NCBI GenBank assembly: GCA_963580245.1
Contig: CAUZJO010000031.1
Location: 1-35,708, forward strand
Direction of reading: 5' to 3'
DNA length: 35,708 nucleotides
Source of the DNA: CAUZJO01 sp963580245
Lineage (GTDB): Bacteria > Sumerlaeota > Sumerlaeia > MVZB01
Part shown: one piece after another, positions 1-8,362 of the stretch
Layout: each line of letters begins with the position of its first letter
Numbering within the stretch: position 1 is the stretch's first letter
Made by a program: the position numbers and the translations under genes
The notes under the pieces: generated by a model
Database searches by the model: none
Seen by the model: only the letters and a program-made list of their open reading frames with translations
Told to the model about the DNA's origin: nothing

Positions 1-92
1 AAGCAAATGATCAACCTGGCCGATGCTATCTGACATCGTTTCTCGCTCAGGCTCGCATTAGCTCGCTCAATCACCCCATGCCGCAATGGAAT

Positions 93-2231
93 CTACTCGA
101 GGCTAAACGAGCTTAACCCGACCGGAACGTAAAAGATTGTTGCCGCCAGGATGTCGTAATCATCTCCGATAGTATTCAAAAGCGTGTCGTCATTCGAACG
201 CCAAACAGCGACCCAGTTTCCCGAACCGTCCGTTGCGAGATCTGGGTCACCGTCTCTCCCTGAGTCAGGACCGGCCCCTGAGTCAGTATCGGCATTGAAG
301 TTCAGCTTGGCGGCGGGGCTCCATGTAATACCGTTATCGTTCGAGAATGAGAGCAGAATGTCAAAATCGTCTCCGATTGTATCATTCAAGTTGTCGTCGG
401 ACACCCAAACCGCAATTAGATTCCCTTGACCATCGGATACGAGAGCCGTGATACAGTCATCCGGACCGTCTGTTGTCGCATTGCTGTTTAGATGGGCCGG
501 GGCACTCCAGGTGGCACAATTATCCGTCGAACGCGCGAACAATACATCCCGACCCGAATCAATAGTGCAATCTAGATTATCGTACGAACACCAGGTCGCT
601 ATATAATCTCCATTCCCATCTATAACTAAAAGTCCACCTTGGTCATCACCACAGTCCGTAGTGGCATTCGTATTAACCGGAGCGGCAGGCGTCCAAGTGG
701 CGCCGTTATCCGTTGATATTGTACGCAAAATATCCCCATCAAACCCGATTGTCCCGTTGCAGTTCTCGTGGATGACGTTCAGCGGCGAGGGGTAAATCTC
801 CTCGGTTGTGGAGTTCTTGGCGGCGTACGCCATGTAGACGCTCCAACCATCCGGGACCACGCCGGTGGCTGCGCTGCCATCAGGGCCGTCGTAGTCGACC
901 GTGCTGGCCGCCCAGTTGGTTTGCCCGGACTTGATCCACTTGAAGCTGCCGTCGGTGTCGAGTCTGAAGGTGACCGGGTTAGCCGCATTGGAGACGTCGA
1001 AGTCGAAGGGCGCGCCGTAGCCGCCGCCTGTCGTCCAGCCGCGGATCTTGAACGCCGTACGCCTCAAGGACGTATTGCCGTCGTGGTCGATCTGGCTGCC
1101 GACCCACAACAAGTTGTGGTGCGGGAGCGTGGATTCGCCGGAGGTGAAGTTGGCCTTAATGTAGGCACCGATGCCCAGCCCCGACTCGGCCAGGTCCATG
1201 TCCTCGACCACGTAGTGGCGGACCGCGACTCCGTTGCCGGGGCGGTTGAACTGCCACTGGCCGCCGGAGCACAGCGGCGTCGTCTTGACAACCTCGGCTT
1301 CGAAGCCCTCCAAAAACGCGCTTGGTAGCCCTGTGTCTTCGGCGATTTCGACGTTGACCGGTTCGTGGACAATCTCATAGCCCGGCAGCGGGCTGGGGAG
1401 GACGCCGTCCGAGCCATCTGTCGAACCGATGCTGGACAATAATGCGACCCATCTTCCCAGGCGGTCGGTGACTATATCTGCGACACTATCTCCCTGAATG
1501 CCATCGCTCGGTGCGTTTGAATTGCAGACCGAGGGAGCGGTCCAGGAAACACCGTTGTCGGAGGAGCGAGTTACGAATACGTCGGCGTCCGTGCCAATGT
1601 TTCCTCCTAAATTCTCCTTGGATTGCCATTTGGCAACCCAATTCCCATTACAGTCCGTTGTGATCCTTGGAAACGCGTCATCGCCGGAGTCACCGGCCCC
1701 ATTCGTGTTTAGCAAAGCCGGATCGGACCACGTTAAGCCGTCGTCAATGGACCGGGAGAATAAGATATCCTGGTCAGTCCCAATATCCGTGCCAGCCAGA
1801 GCTGCCTCCGTAGACCGCCAGGTGACGATCCAAACCCCCTTCCGGTCTGTCGCCATCTCGCAGAATTCGTCGGCACCCGAATCGGAACCCGCGTTCGAGT
1901 TGAGCGGTGCCGCAGGACTCCAGGTGTCGCCATTGTCGGTTGAGCGAGAATAAAGGATGTCCCGGTCTGACCCGATTGTTCCCCCAAATGTATGTTCGGA
2001 AAACCAAATGACAATCCAAACGCCTGATCCGTTTGTTTCGATTGTCGGCTCCAAATCGTTTGCTGAATCCGACGCGGCATAGTCATTCAAGGAGACCGGT
2101 TCCCCGAAGATAGGAGTGGCTAGCACGTTCGGGCATCCGACGGCAAGGTGAAAACCCAGGAATACCCCTAGAATAACGAGCCATTTTAGCGGCTCCCCTC
2201 CCCCTCGAACATGGCAGGGATAATTACACAT
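93..2231 (-). CDS. Exported BNR/sialidase-like repeat protein with an inserted domain
   Basis: About 712 residues. The start chosen is the ATG at 2231, because a perfect AAGGAGG lies 8 bases upstream; a GTG 36 bases further out has no such site. Residues about 15-38 are a hydrophobic signal segment, with likely cleavage near VLA-TP. The mature part is a series of about seven 60-residue units with the pattern DGxGxWVAxW, then IGxDxDIL, then SxDNGxTWSxPAxLN; the Asp-box form SxDxGxTW is typical of BNR/sialidase-like beta-propellers. The fourth unit is split by about 210 residues (roughly bases 770-1405) that lack the repeat pattern and are visibly richer in G+C. The protein ends abruptly after PVGLSSFSLE, inside or just after the last unit, so a C-terminal part may be missing. 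Likely secreted or surface-bound. The catalytic Arg triad and Tyr of true sialidases were not identified, so enzymatic activity is not claimed. Confidence 0.8.
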   Translation of the reverse strand: MCNYPCHVRGGGEPLKWLVILGVFLGFHLAVGCPNVLATPIFGEPVSLNDYAASDSANDLEPTIETNGSGVWIVIWFSEHTFGGTIGSDRDILYSRSTDNGDTWSPAAPLNSNAGSDSGADEFCEMATDRKGVWIVTWRSTEAALAGTDIGTDQDILFSRSIDDGLTWSDPALLNTNGAGDSGDDAFPRITTDCNGNWVAKWQSKENLGGNIGTDADVFVTRSSDNGVSWTAPSVCNSNAPSDGIQGDSVADIVTDRLGRWVALLSSIGSTDGSDGVLPSPLPGYEIVHEPVNVEIAEDTGLPSAFLEGFEAEVVKTTPLCSGGQWQFNRPGNGVAVRHYVVEDMDLAESGLGIGAYIKANFTSGESTLPHHNLLWVGSQIDHDGNTSLRRTAFKIRGWTTGGGYGAPFDFDVSNAANPVTFRLDTDGSFKWIKSGQTNWAASTVDYDGPDGSAATGVVPDGWSVYMAYAAKNSTTEEIYPSPLNVIHENCNGTIGFDGDILRTISTDNGATWTPAAPVNTNATTDCGDDQGGLLVIDGNGDYIATWCSYDNLDCTIDSGRDVLFARSTDNCATWSAPAHLNSNATTDGPDDCITALVSDGQGNLIAVWVSDDNLNDTIGDDFDILLSFSNDNGITWSPAAKLNFNADTDSGAGPDSGRDGDPDLATDGSGNWVAVWRSNDDTLLNTIGDDYDILAATIFYVPVGLSSFSLE

Positions 2232-2239
2232 TTTCTTGC

Positions 2240-2246
2240 CCTCCTT
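2240..2246 (-). promoter_or_regulatory. Ribosome binding site fixing the start of the BNR-repeat gene
   Basis: The minus strand reads AAGGAGG, a full Shine-Dalgarno match, with 8 bases before the ATG at 2231. It selects that ATG over the GTG at 2267. Confidence 0.8.
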
Positions 2247-2382
2247 GGACAAAGTGTTCTGCCCCACAGACCATGAAGTGGGAATGACAATGAACTCTTA
2301 CTTTTAAAAGTCTAGATGATTCATATTCAAATGTTAGGAAAAAAATTTAAAAGTATGAAGTCATGAAGATCGGAAGCACCCC

Positions 2383-4197
2383 TCACGCCCGCCAACCCGC
2401 GCGGCTGAGGCGGCGGTCCAGGTCGTAGGCGGCGCTGATCAGGCCCATGTGGGTGAAGGCTTGTGGGTAGTTGCCGAGGTGTTCGCCGCGGGGGCCGAGT
2501 TCCTCGGCGTAGAGGCCGAGGTGGTTGGCGTAGCCCAGCGCTTTCTCGAAGAAGAACCGCGCCTTCTCGACGTCGCCCGCTCGCGAGAGGCACTCGACGT
2601 ACCAGAACGAGCACATCGTGAACGTCCCCTCTTCGCTCTCGAAACCGTCGTGTGCGGCCTCGCCGATTTTGTAGCGATAGACCAACGAGTCATCGACCAG
2701 GTCCTCCTCGATCGCCCTGAGCGTCGAGAGCCAGCGCGGGTCGGTGGGGCTGACGAACTTGACCAGCGGCATCAGCAGGCTGGCCGCGTCCATCGTGGTC
2801 GAGCCTCGATACTGAACGAAGGCCCGGCGGACGGGGTCCCAGAATTTGGTCATGATCTCGCGGTAGATGTCGTCGCGCACGACCAGCCAGCGATCCAGCG
2901 GCGCGGGGAACGAACGCCTTTGCGCCAGGCGGATGGCCCGGTCCACCGCCACCCAACACATCAGGCGCGAGTAGAGGAATTCCTGGCACCCGCCGCGCAC
3001 TTCCCAGATGCCTTCGTCCTTGCGCCGCCAGTTGTCGCAGACCCAATCGACCAACCCGACCAGGTTCACCCACAGGTCATAATGGATCGGCTCGCCGTAT
3101 TTGTTAAAGAGATACACCGAATCCATCAGCTCCCCGTAGATATCGAGCTGGAGCTGGTCGTAGGCCCCGTTGCCGATGCGCACGGGCGAGGAGCCGCGGT
3201 AGCCCTCGAGGTGGCCCAGATTCTCCTCGGTCAGCTTGTGGCGGCCGTCGAGGCCGTACATGATCTGCAGCGACCCGTCCTCGCGGGTTTCGAGGCAACG
3301 CGCTTCGATCCATTTCATGAAGGCCGAGGCTTCCTCGGTGTAGCCGAGCCGGATCAGGGCGTAGATCGTGAACGAGGCGTCGCGGATCCAGGTGTAGCGG
3401 TAATCCCAGTTGCGCTTGCCGCCGATCGCTTCAGGCAGGCCGAACGTGGGCGCCGCCACCAGCGAGCCGTGGGTTTGAGACGTGAGCATCTTGAGCGTCA
3501 GCGCGCTACGATTGACCACCTCGCGCCAGCGTCCCTGATAGCTCGAGCGCCCCAGCCAGCGGCGCCAGAAATTGACCGTCTCCTTGAACAGGTCCGAAAC
3601 GTAATGCGGGGTCTCGGACGGCGAGGGCCGGTTCCTGGCCGCCGGTTCAAGGACGAACGGAACCGATTGGCCCGCCCGCAGGCAGAACTTGGCGACGACC
3701 GCGCCGTCAACCACCTTATAATCGACCGGGACGGTCAGCCGTAAGGCCGTGGCGTCGGGGCCGTTCGAGGTAAAGATGACCTCGCCCGGTTTCTGTTCGA
3801 CTTGATGGTCGGCGCGGGCGTAATCGAAGCGCGGCTGGCAGATCATCTGGAAGTGGACCTCGCCGCGCACGGTCTTGGCGCGCCGGACGACCATGTGGCG
3901 ATGCTCTTCGGTGCCGACGGGCATGAAATCGGAGATCTCGGCCACGCCTTCGTCGGAGAGGAAGCGCGTGAGCAGGATGTTCGATTCAGGGAGGTAGAGC
4001 TGCTTCTGGTGGGCGCCGTTGAGGACCGGGGCGATCTGGAACCGGCCCCCTTTTTCATGATCGAGGATGGCCGCGAAGATCGTCGGCGAATCGAAATGCG
4101 GATACGCCATGAAGTCGATCGAGCCGTCCATGCCAACCAGGGCGACCGTGTGCAGGTCGCCGATGATCCCGTAATTCTCAATGGGTTGATAGGTCAT
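2383..4197 (-). CDS. Glycoside hydrolase family 15 (glucoamylase/trehalase-like) protein
   Basis: 604 residues, the usual length for bacterial cytoplasmic GH15 proteins. The N-terminal beta domain (about 1-200) starts with the family hallmark IENYGIIGDLHTVALVG and SIDFMAYPHFDSPTIFA. The (alpha/alpha)6 catalytic domain (about 225-600) carries NWDYRYTWIRDASFTIYAL, the GIWEVRGG motif that contains a conserved Glu, MCWVAVDRAIRLA, and EEGTFTMCSFWYVECLSRAG near the C-terminus. The ATG at 4197 has a GGAG about 11 bases upstream. No signal peptide is seen, so the protein is probably cytoplasmic, acting on alpha-glucans, maltodextrins or trehalose. Sequence alone does not separate glucoamylase from trehalase activity. 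It may be co-transcribed with the TraB-like gene upstream at 4546-6423. Confidence 0.9.
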   Translation of the reverse strand: MTYQPIENYGIIGDLHTVALVGMDGSIDFMAYPHFDSPTIFAAILDHEKGGRFQIAPVLNGAHQKQLYLPESNILLTRFLSDEGVAEISDFMPVGTEEHRHMVVRRAKTVRGEVHFQMICQPRFDYARADHQVEQKPGEVIFTSNGPDATALRLTVPVDYKVVDGAVVAKFCLRAGQSVPFVLEPAARNRPSPSETPHYVSDLFKETVNFWRRWLGRSSYQGRWREVVNRSALTLKMLTSQTHGSLVAAPTFGLPEAIGGKRNWDYRYTWIRDASFTIYALIRLGYTEEASAFMKWIEARCLETREDGSLQIMYGLDGRHKLTEENLGHLEGYRGSSPVRIGNGAYDQLQLDIYGELMDSVYLFNKYGEPIHYDLWVNLVGLVDWVCDNWRRKDEGIWEVRGGCQEFLYSRLMCWVAVDRAIRLAQRRSFPAPLDRWLVVRDDIYREIMTKFWDPVRRAFVQYRGSTTMDAASLLMPLVKFVSPTDPRWLSTLRAIEEDLVDDSLVYRYKIGEAAHDGFESEEGTFTMCSFWYVECLSRAGDVEKARFFFEKALGYANHLGLYAEELGPRGEHLGNYPQAFTHMGLISAAYDLDRRLSRAGWRA

Positions 4198-4252
4198 TGC
4201 GTGAGTTTCTCCGCAGGCGGTATCATGTTGACGGGCCGCGCCGGCCCTTTGT

Positions 4253-4411
4253 TCAGAGATAGCTTACGGATGGGTTCAGATACCAGCAAAATCGCCCGGC
4301 ATGGCAGCTGATGCCCAGCGTGATGATCCACAGAATGATCAACGCAACGCGGTCCAGTCGTTCCTCCGTGTAGAGAAATTCACGGATGTCCTGGTGAAGA
4401 TCCAGACCAGT
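4253..4411 (-). other. Possible small membrane ORF or gene remnant without an ATG
   Basis: This lies in the 348-base gap between the TraB-like gene and the GH15 gene. One minus-strand frame stays open for 52 codons between a TGA and the TGA at 4255-4253 and reads as plausible protein: an acidic and basic lead (LHQDIREFLYTEERLDR), one hydrophobic helix (VALIILWIITLGISCHAG), then RFCWYLNPSVSYL. There is no ATG or GTG before the helix; the nearest candidates are a CTG at about 4402 and a TTG inside the helix. It could be the tail of a decayed membrane protein, a small protein with an unusual start, or chance. The rest of the gap shows nothing. Confidence 0.3.
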
Positions 4412-4545
4412 TCAAAACAAGGATAATGGCTTTTGCGAAAAGTATGAACATCAGCCCCGACTATCTCCTTGCGACATTCATCGGGCGAGCGACCGTCGGT
4501 CCACGACTGAAGACGCTTGGGCGAAAACTCGCGCGCAAGACGGTT

Positions 4546-6423
4546 TCATTCATCAAAGATATAATCCCCGGCCCAGGCGCGGACGTCGTGGCCGTCGAGG
4601 ATGTGGAAGTGGCGGACTTGCTTGAGATGGGCGGCGGAGAAACCGTGGAGCGGCAGGAAGATGATATGTTTGTGGTAGAGCTCGGCCAGTTGCTTGATCG
4701 AGGGGCGTGGCGGTTTTTTGGCCACGTAGGCGATGTAGTGGTCGGGTGAAAACAGGATCCCGGCGGCCAGGAGGGCCTCGGCGCAGGTCTTGATCTCGCC
4801 GCTCGGGCCAAGCGACCAGATATCGGGGATGCCCATGGAGGGGTAGATCGACAGGATGCCCCCGAACTCGGTGCGGCAGATGCGCGGGCCGACCACGTTC
4901 TCGCCCAGCGGCGTCGAGTAAAACGAGATGTCGCTTTCGTTCTGATGCTCGGCGTAGAGCGTCGTCTTCCACAGCGGCTCGAAATCAAGCGGCGAGTCCT
5001 CGAAGATGATCACCACCGCGCCGACCCGCCCCTGGGGTTGGGGCGTGGACTGGACGTAGAGCCGGCCGGTGTGCCAATTGCGCACGCTCTCGCGCACGTC
5101 CAGGCCGTCGAGCAGCGTGGTGCTGAATTCCTCGACCTGCTTGCGGTCTTCCGAGATGACTTGCAACGCGCGCTTGCGCGCGTAATCCATGAAACGCTCT
5201 TGGCGTTCGTCTTCGGGCGGCCATGAACAGATGCCGAAACGCATCGGTGCACGTTCCCACATCTCTTTCCACTGCTTGAGCAGTTCCTTGGGCGGGCGGC
5301 GGCGGAAACGCAGTTGGATGGTTGTGTGGGGCGGATGCTCCTGGCGGGGGAGGAGCCGGAACTTTTCCTCGCGCCCCTCGACGATGCCGCGGCCGTTGCG
5401 GATCTTGAACCGCCGCAGGCCCTCGGCTTCTTTTTCCTGGGGCGGATACGAGCCGGCCAGGTCCAGAACTTCATGGCCGTAATCGCCGTCGACGATCCCG
5501 CGCGCAGCGATGACGACTTCGTAACGATCGGGTCGCAGTTGACCCCGAATGAGGGCCAAGTTGCGCGTATATTGCAACAGCGACTTCCATTGCGTCAACG
5601 TGATCGTCTCTTTGTAGGTCTCCTGGTATGTCTGCTCGGCCTCTTTGAAGATCGTCATGATCGCGTCGAGTTTGTCGAACGCGGTTTCGCTCTCCAGCTC
5701 GAGGCGTTCACGGTCTTGCTCGAAAAGATAGGTGACGTAGGGGATCTCGCCGAGCAGATCGCCCAGGCTCGAAGGGGCGACATGCGCCAGCATCGCGCCG
5801 GGACGCCGGTCGATGATCGGCACGCCGCTGGGCTTGAGCAGCTCCTCGGGCAAGGGGACGTGGCCGCGCTCCAGGAGCCCGCGCACGCGGAGATAATGAC
5901 CCATGCCCAGCACGCACAGCACCCGCTCATGCTCTCCGCCCAGGACTTGCAGGCGGCGCGCCATGTGATGCTCCCGCGCGAGCGAGAGATAATCGTCGTC
6001 GCGCGTGGAGACGTAGGGAGCCACCAGCCGCACGTATGCCTCCAGGCCGACCTCGTCGATCATCAGGTCATCGGGCAGCTCGCGAAACGGTTCCTGTAGG
6101 CCCGGCAGGTCCAGGTCAATCATCTCGACCGCCAGCCCGTGCTCGCAACCCAAGCGCGCCGCCTCGATCATCGCGTCGCACGGGTCGATCGGCACATACG
6201 CCAACTCGCCCTGGCGCCCTTCGTCCTCGAAGCAGACGGCCGAGACCTGCGGCAAGCGCATCACCCCGCGCACGATCCATTCGCCGAGCGTGGCCGGCAG
6301 CTCGACGGCGATCAAGTCGGGCCGCCACTCTAACGCCGCCCGCCGCACCGCCTCGGCGAACGTCACGCGGCGATGGACACACGGGACAAAGCGGATGTTC
6401 TGGAACGTTAATTCAGGGTTCAT
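4546..6423 (-). CDS. TraB/Tiki-like domain protein with an uncharacterised C-terminal half
   Basis: 625 residues, ATG at 6423 with only a weak ribosome site. The first about 230 residues match the TraB/PrgY/Tiki (GumN) superfamily pattern. There is an early His in FVPCVHRR (H17), a Glu in DLIAVELP (E41), an arginine-rich motif LAREHHMARRL near residue 150, and a GxxH motif, GMGHYLRV (G173-H176). In characterised members these His and Glu residues form a metal-dependent peptidase-like site; here the first GxxH is PCVH, so the glycine is absent. The remaining about 390 residues are rich in charged and aromatic residues, have no membrane helix, and match no family I know. No signal peptide, so probably cytoplasmic. 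Function unknown. Confidence 0.65.
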   Translation of the reverse strand: MNPELTFQNIRFVPCVHRRVTFAEAVRRAALEWRPDLIAVELPATLGEWIVRGVMRLPQVSAVCFEDEGRQGELAYVPIDPCDAMIEAARLGCEHGLAVEMIDLDLPGLQEPFRELPDDLMIDEVGLEAYVRLVAPYVSTRDDDYLSLAREHHMARRLQVLGGEHERVLCVLGMGHYLRVRGLLERGHVPLPEELLKPSGVPIIDRRPGAMLAHVAPSSLGDLLGEIPYVTYLFEQDRERLELESETAFDKLDAIMTIFKEAEQTYQETYKETITLTQWKSLLQYTRNLALIRGQLRPDRYEVVIAARGIVDGDYGHEVLDLAGSYPPQEKEAEGLRRFKIRNGRGIVEGREEKFRLLPRQEHPPHTTIQLRFRRRPPKELLKQWKEMWERAPMRFGICSWPPEDERQERFMDYARKRALQVISEDRKQVEEFSTTLLDGLDVRESVRNWHTGRLYVQSTPQPQGRVGAVVIIFEDSPLDFEPLWKTTLYAEHQNESDISFYSTPLGENVVGPRICRTEFGGILSIYPSMGIPDIWSLGPSGEIKTCAEALLAAGILFSPDHYIAYVAKKPPRPSIKQLAELYHKHIIFLPLHGFSAAHLKQVRHFHILDGHDVRAWAGDYIFDE

Positions 6424-6715
6424 CGTGAGCCATGCAGGGTTCGTATTTTTCCGGCTGTTCCCAGCCAGTCACTAAGGGTTTTGCTCAAGCCGCAGGTGAG
6501 CGACGCCTCGGCGCGCGCAAGTTTCAATGATTGGACGCGCCCCAAACCGACCCGACTCGGACGAATGACCATTCAATCCGATCCCTGTTTCTACTCAATT
6601 AAACGAATAAAGCGCGCGCCGGGTCAAGCTTTCAGATAATTTAGATAGCCTTACGGATAGGCCTCGAGCCGCCCCTCGATCACCGAGCCAGAGTATGGCG
6701 CCTCGAGTCCACGCA
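6424..6715. other. Intergenic stretch without recognised gene
   Basis: About 290 bases between two minus-strand genes. No open frame with coding character, no tRNA-like fold and no clear terminator hairpin was seen. 5-formyltetrahydrofolate cyclo-ligase genes sit next to 6S RNA in gammaproteobacteria, so a small RNA is conceivable, but nothing in the sequence supports it directly. Confidence 0.4.
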
Positions 6716-7303
6716 TCACCGCGCGTCGATCCACTCGGTGTCGGTGCAAACCGCATCCAAGGGCCGGTCCCAAGGATCGCGTGGGAAATCGTCGACGATT
6801 TGGGTGCTGAAGGCCAAGCCGATCGTTATCAATCGCGGCCGGCTGACTAACAAGCCGTCGTAATAACCGCCCCCATAACCCAACCGATAACCGTTGCGCG
6901 TAAAGAGCAGGCCCGGCGCCAAAAGGATATCGACCTGTTCCACGTCGATCACCTCGGGATGGACCCTCGGATCGGGTTCCAAGATGCCGTAATCCTTGTG
7001 ACTACAACCCGCGGGGAAGCTATTGATCACGCGCAGTTCCAGCGAGTGCGGCTTATGGATCACGCACGGCAGCGCCACGCGCTTGTGTTGGGCGAGGAAC
7101 TCTCGGATGAGCGAATGCGTTTCAACTTCGTGGTGGATGCTGGCGTAGGTGGAGATCACCTGGGCCGCTTCGAGTTCGGGCCGCGCAAAGAGCCGGCGAT
7201 GGATGGCCCAGCAAGCCTTGCGTCGCCATTCCCGATCCAACTCCCGTCGCCGGGCGGCGGCCTGTCGGCGTAAGACGGCTTTTTCCGCGTGGTGGTCTTG
7301 CAA
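6716..7303 (-). CDS. 5-formyltetrahydrofolate cyclo-ligase
   Basis: 195 residues, the usual size. The enzyme converts 5-formyl-THF to 5,10-methenyl-THF using ATP, in cytoplasmic one-carbon metabolism. The sequence shows the basic N-terminus KAVLRRQAAARRREL (start of the nucleotide site), ISTYASIHHEVET for folate binding, and the signature GYRLGYGGGYYDGLL with the preceding LLAPGLLFTRNG. The only in-frame start is a TTG at 7303, eight bases after the stop of the nucleotidyltransferase gene; no good ribosome site precedes it, so translation is probably coupled to that gene. Confidence 0.9.
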   Translation of the reverse strand: MQDHHAEKAVLRRQAAARRRELDREWRRKACWAIHRRLFARPELEAAQVISTYASIHHEVETHSLIREFLAQHKRVALPCVIHKPHSLELRVINSFPAGCSHKDYGILEPDPRVHPEVIDVEQVDILLAPGLLFTRNGYRLGYGGGYYDGLLVSRPRLITIGLAFSTQIVDDFPRDPWDRPLDAVCTDTEWIDAR

Positions 7304-7311
7304 GGGGAGGT

Positions 7312-8160
7312 CTATTTCAGGTCCAGCGCCTCGATGGCGGGCAGGATTTCAGATCGGGCGCGCTCCAGGTCGTGGAGGTAATCGATCTCGATCCAGGGCA
7401 GGGCTCCCGTGCCGAGCGCGAAGAACTCCAGTTCCGCCAGCAGCGCGTTGATCGAATCGGGAATCCAGCATAGTTGGTGCTGCTCGAATGGTTGGCGGGC
7501 CAGCTCGAGCATGCGTCGCCCCGCCTCGGGGCCGACCTTGAGCACGCCCAGATTCTCGGCCTGGGCGCCGAGCGGATCGATCTGCTTGCTGATGGTTGTG
7601 ATGCGATTGTCGACGTTGACCTGGATCTTCATCTCCTCCTCGCACAACCGGCTGGCGAAGTCGGCCAGCAGGACGTTTTCGCGCGAGTCATCGAGCAGCC
7701 GCCTGAGCAGGTACGGATGGAACATGACGTCGGAATTCAGTACGAGAAGGCCGCCGGGATCGCTATGGACCGCGGCGCAGCCCAGCGAGAAGAGGCTATT
7801 GGTCGTGCGATAGTCCTCGTTGCGGCTGAAGGCCAAACCCTCGACGCCAAGCTGGTCGCAAGCCGTCCTGACCACCGACTCGCCGTGTCCCGTGACCACA
7901 TGGATGGTCTCGACGCCGACCGTGCGCAGGGCCCTGATCTGGTGGACCAAGATCGGGTTGGGGCCGACCTCGAGCATGCACTTGGGCCGGTCCTTGGTCA
8001 TGGGGTACAGGCGCTTGCCGCCCCCCGCCGCCACGATCACCGCCTGCGACGGCGGCAGCGCGGTCTTCCCCTCACCGAGGGCCAATGTGAGAGCGGGCTG
8101 GCCATTCTGTCGACCATCGGTCATATCGGCGGGAAGGGTTGAGGACTTGGCTCGTGTCAT
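7312..8160 (-). CDS. Nucleotidyltransferase (choline-phosphate/sugar-1-phosphate type)
   Basis: A Rossmann-like NTP transferase. VIVAAGGGKRLYPMTKDRPK is the nucleotide-binding signature (GxGxRL and PK), followed by GVETIHVVTGHGE, the NEDYRTTNSLFSL motif, and LNSDVMF, which holds the metal-binding Asp. The NSLFSL motif and the closing IEIDYLHDLERA resemble LicC-like choline-phosphate or phosphonate cytidylyltransferases more than RmlA or GlmU; the substrate is not determined. It would supply an activated head group or sugar for envelope glycoconjugates. The start is uncertain: the frame is open upstream to a TTG at 8319, but the ATG at 8160 gives a compact 282-residue protein. It is followed at once by the cyclo-ligase gene and is divergent from the MFS gene. 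Confidence 0.75.
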   Translation of the reverse strand: MTRAKSSTLPADMTDGRQNGQPALTLALGEGKTALPPSQAVIVAAGGGKRLYPMTKDRPKCMLEVGPNPILVHQIRALRTVGVETIHVVTGHGESVVRTACDQLGVEGLAFSRNEDYRTTNSLFSLGCAAVHSDPGGLLVLNSDVMFHPYLLRRLLDDSRENVLLADFASRLCEEEMKIQVNVDNRITTISKQIDPLGAQAENLGVLKVGPEAGRRMLELARQPFEQHQLCWIPDSINALLAELEFFALGTGALPWIEIDYLHDLERARSEILPAIEALDLK

Positions 8161-8362
8161 ACCTAAGGGCTTTCCGTCCAAATCAAAATCTAACTTTGAC
8201 ACCGGCCGATCCTTCGCGCAAGCCCGAAATCCGAGACGCCGCCGTTTCAGCCTGGGACAAGGACGTGGAATCGATTGCGAACGCTTGAGATGTAGATGAT
8301 AATAAGGTCCCTTTATCAAGCGGGATTGTGAGACGTCAAGCGCGTGGATTGGAGCCTTATTG

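Noticed and set aside
2449..3744. 431-codon open frame opposite the GH15 gene
   Set aside because: It is the antisense shadow of a G+C-rich gene; the GH15 frame has full family motifs and the antisense product has low-complexity character.
4426..4749. 107-codon plus-strand frame near the end of the TraB-like gene
   Set aside because: Most of it overlaps the C-terminal coding region of the TraB-like gene in antisense; no ribosome site or family match.
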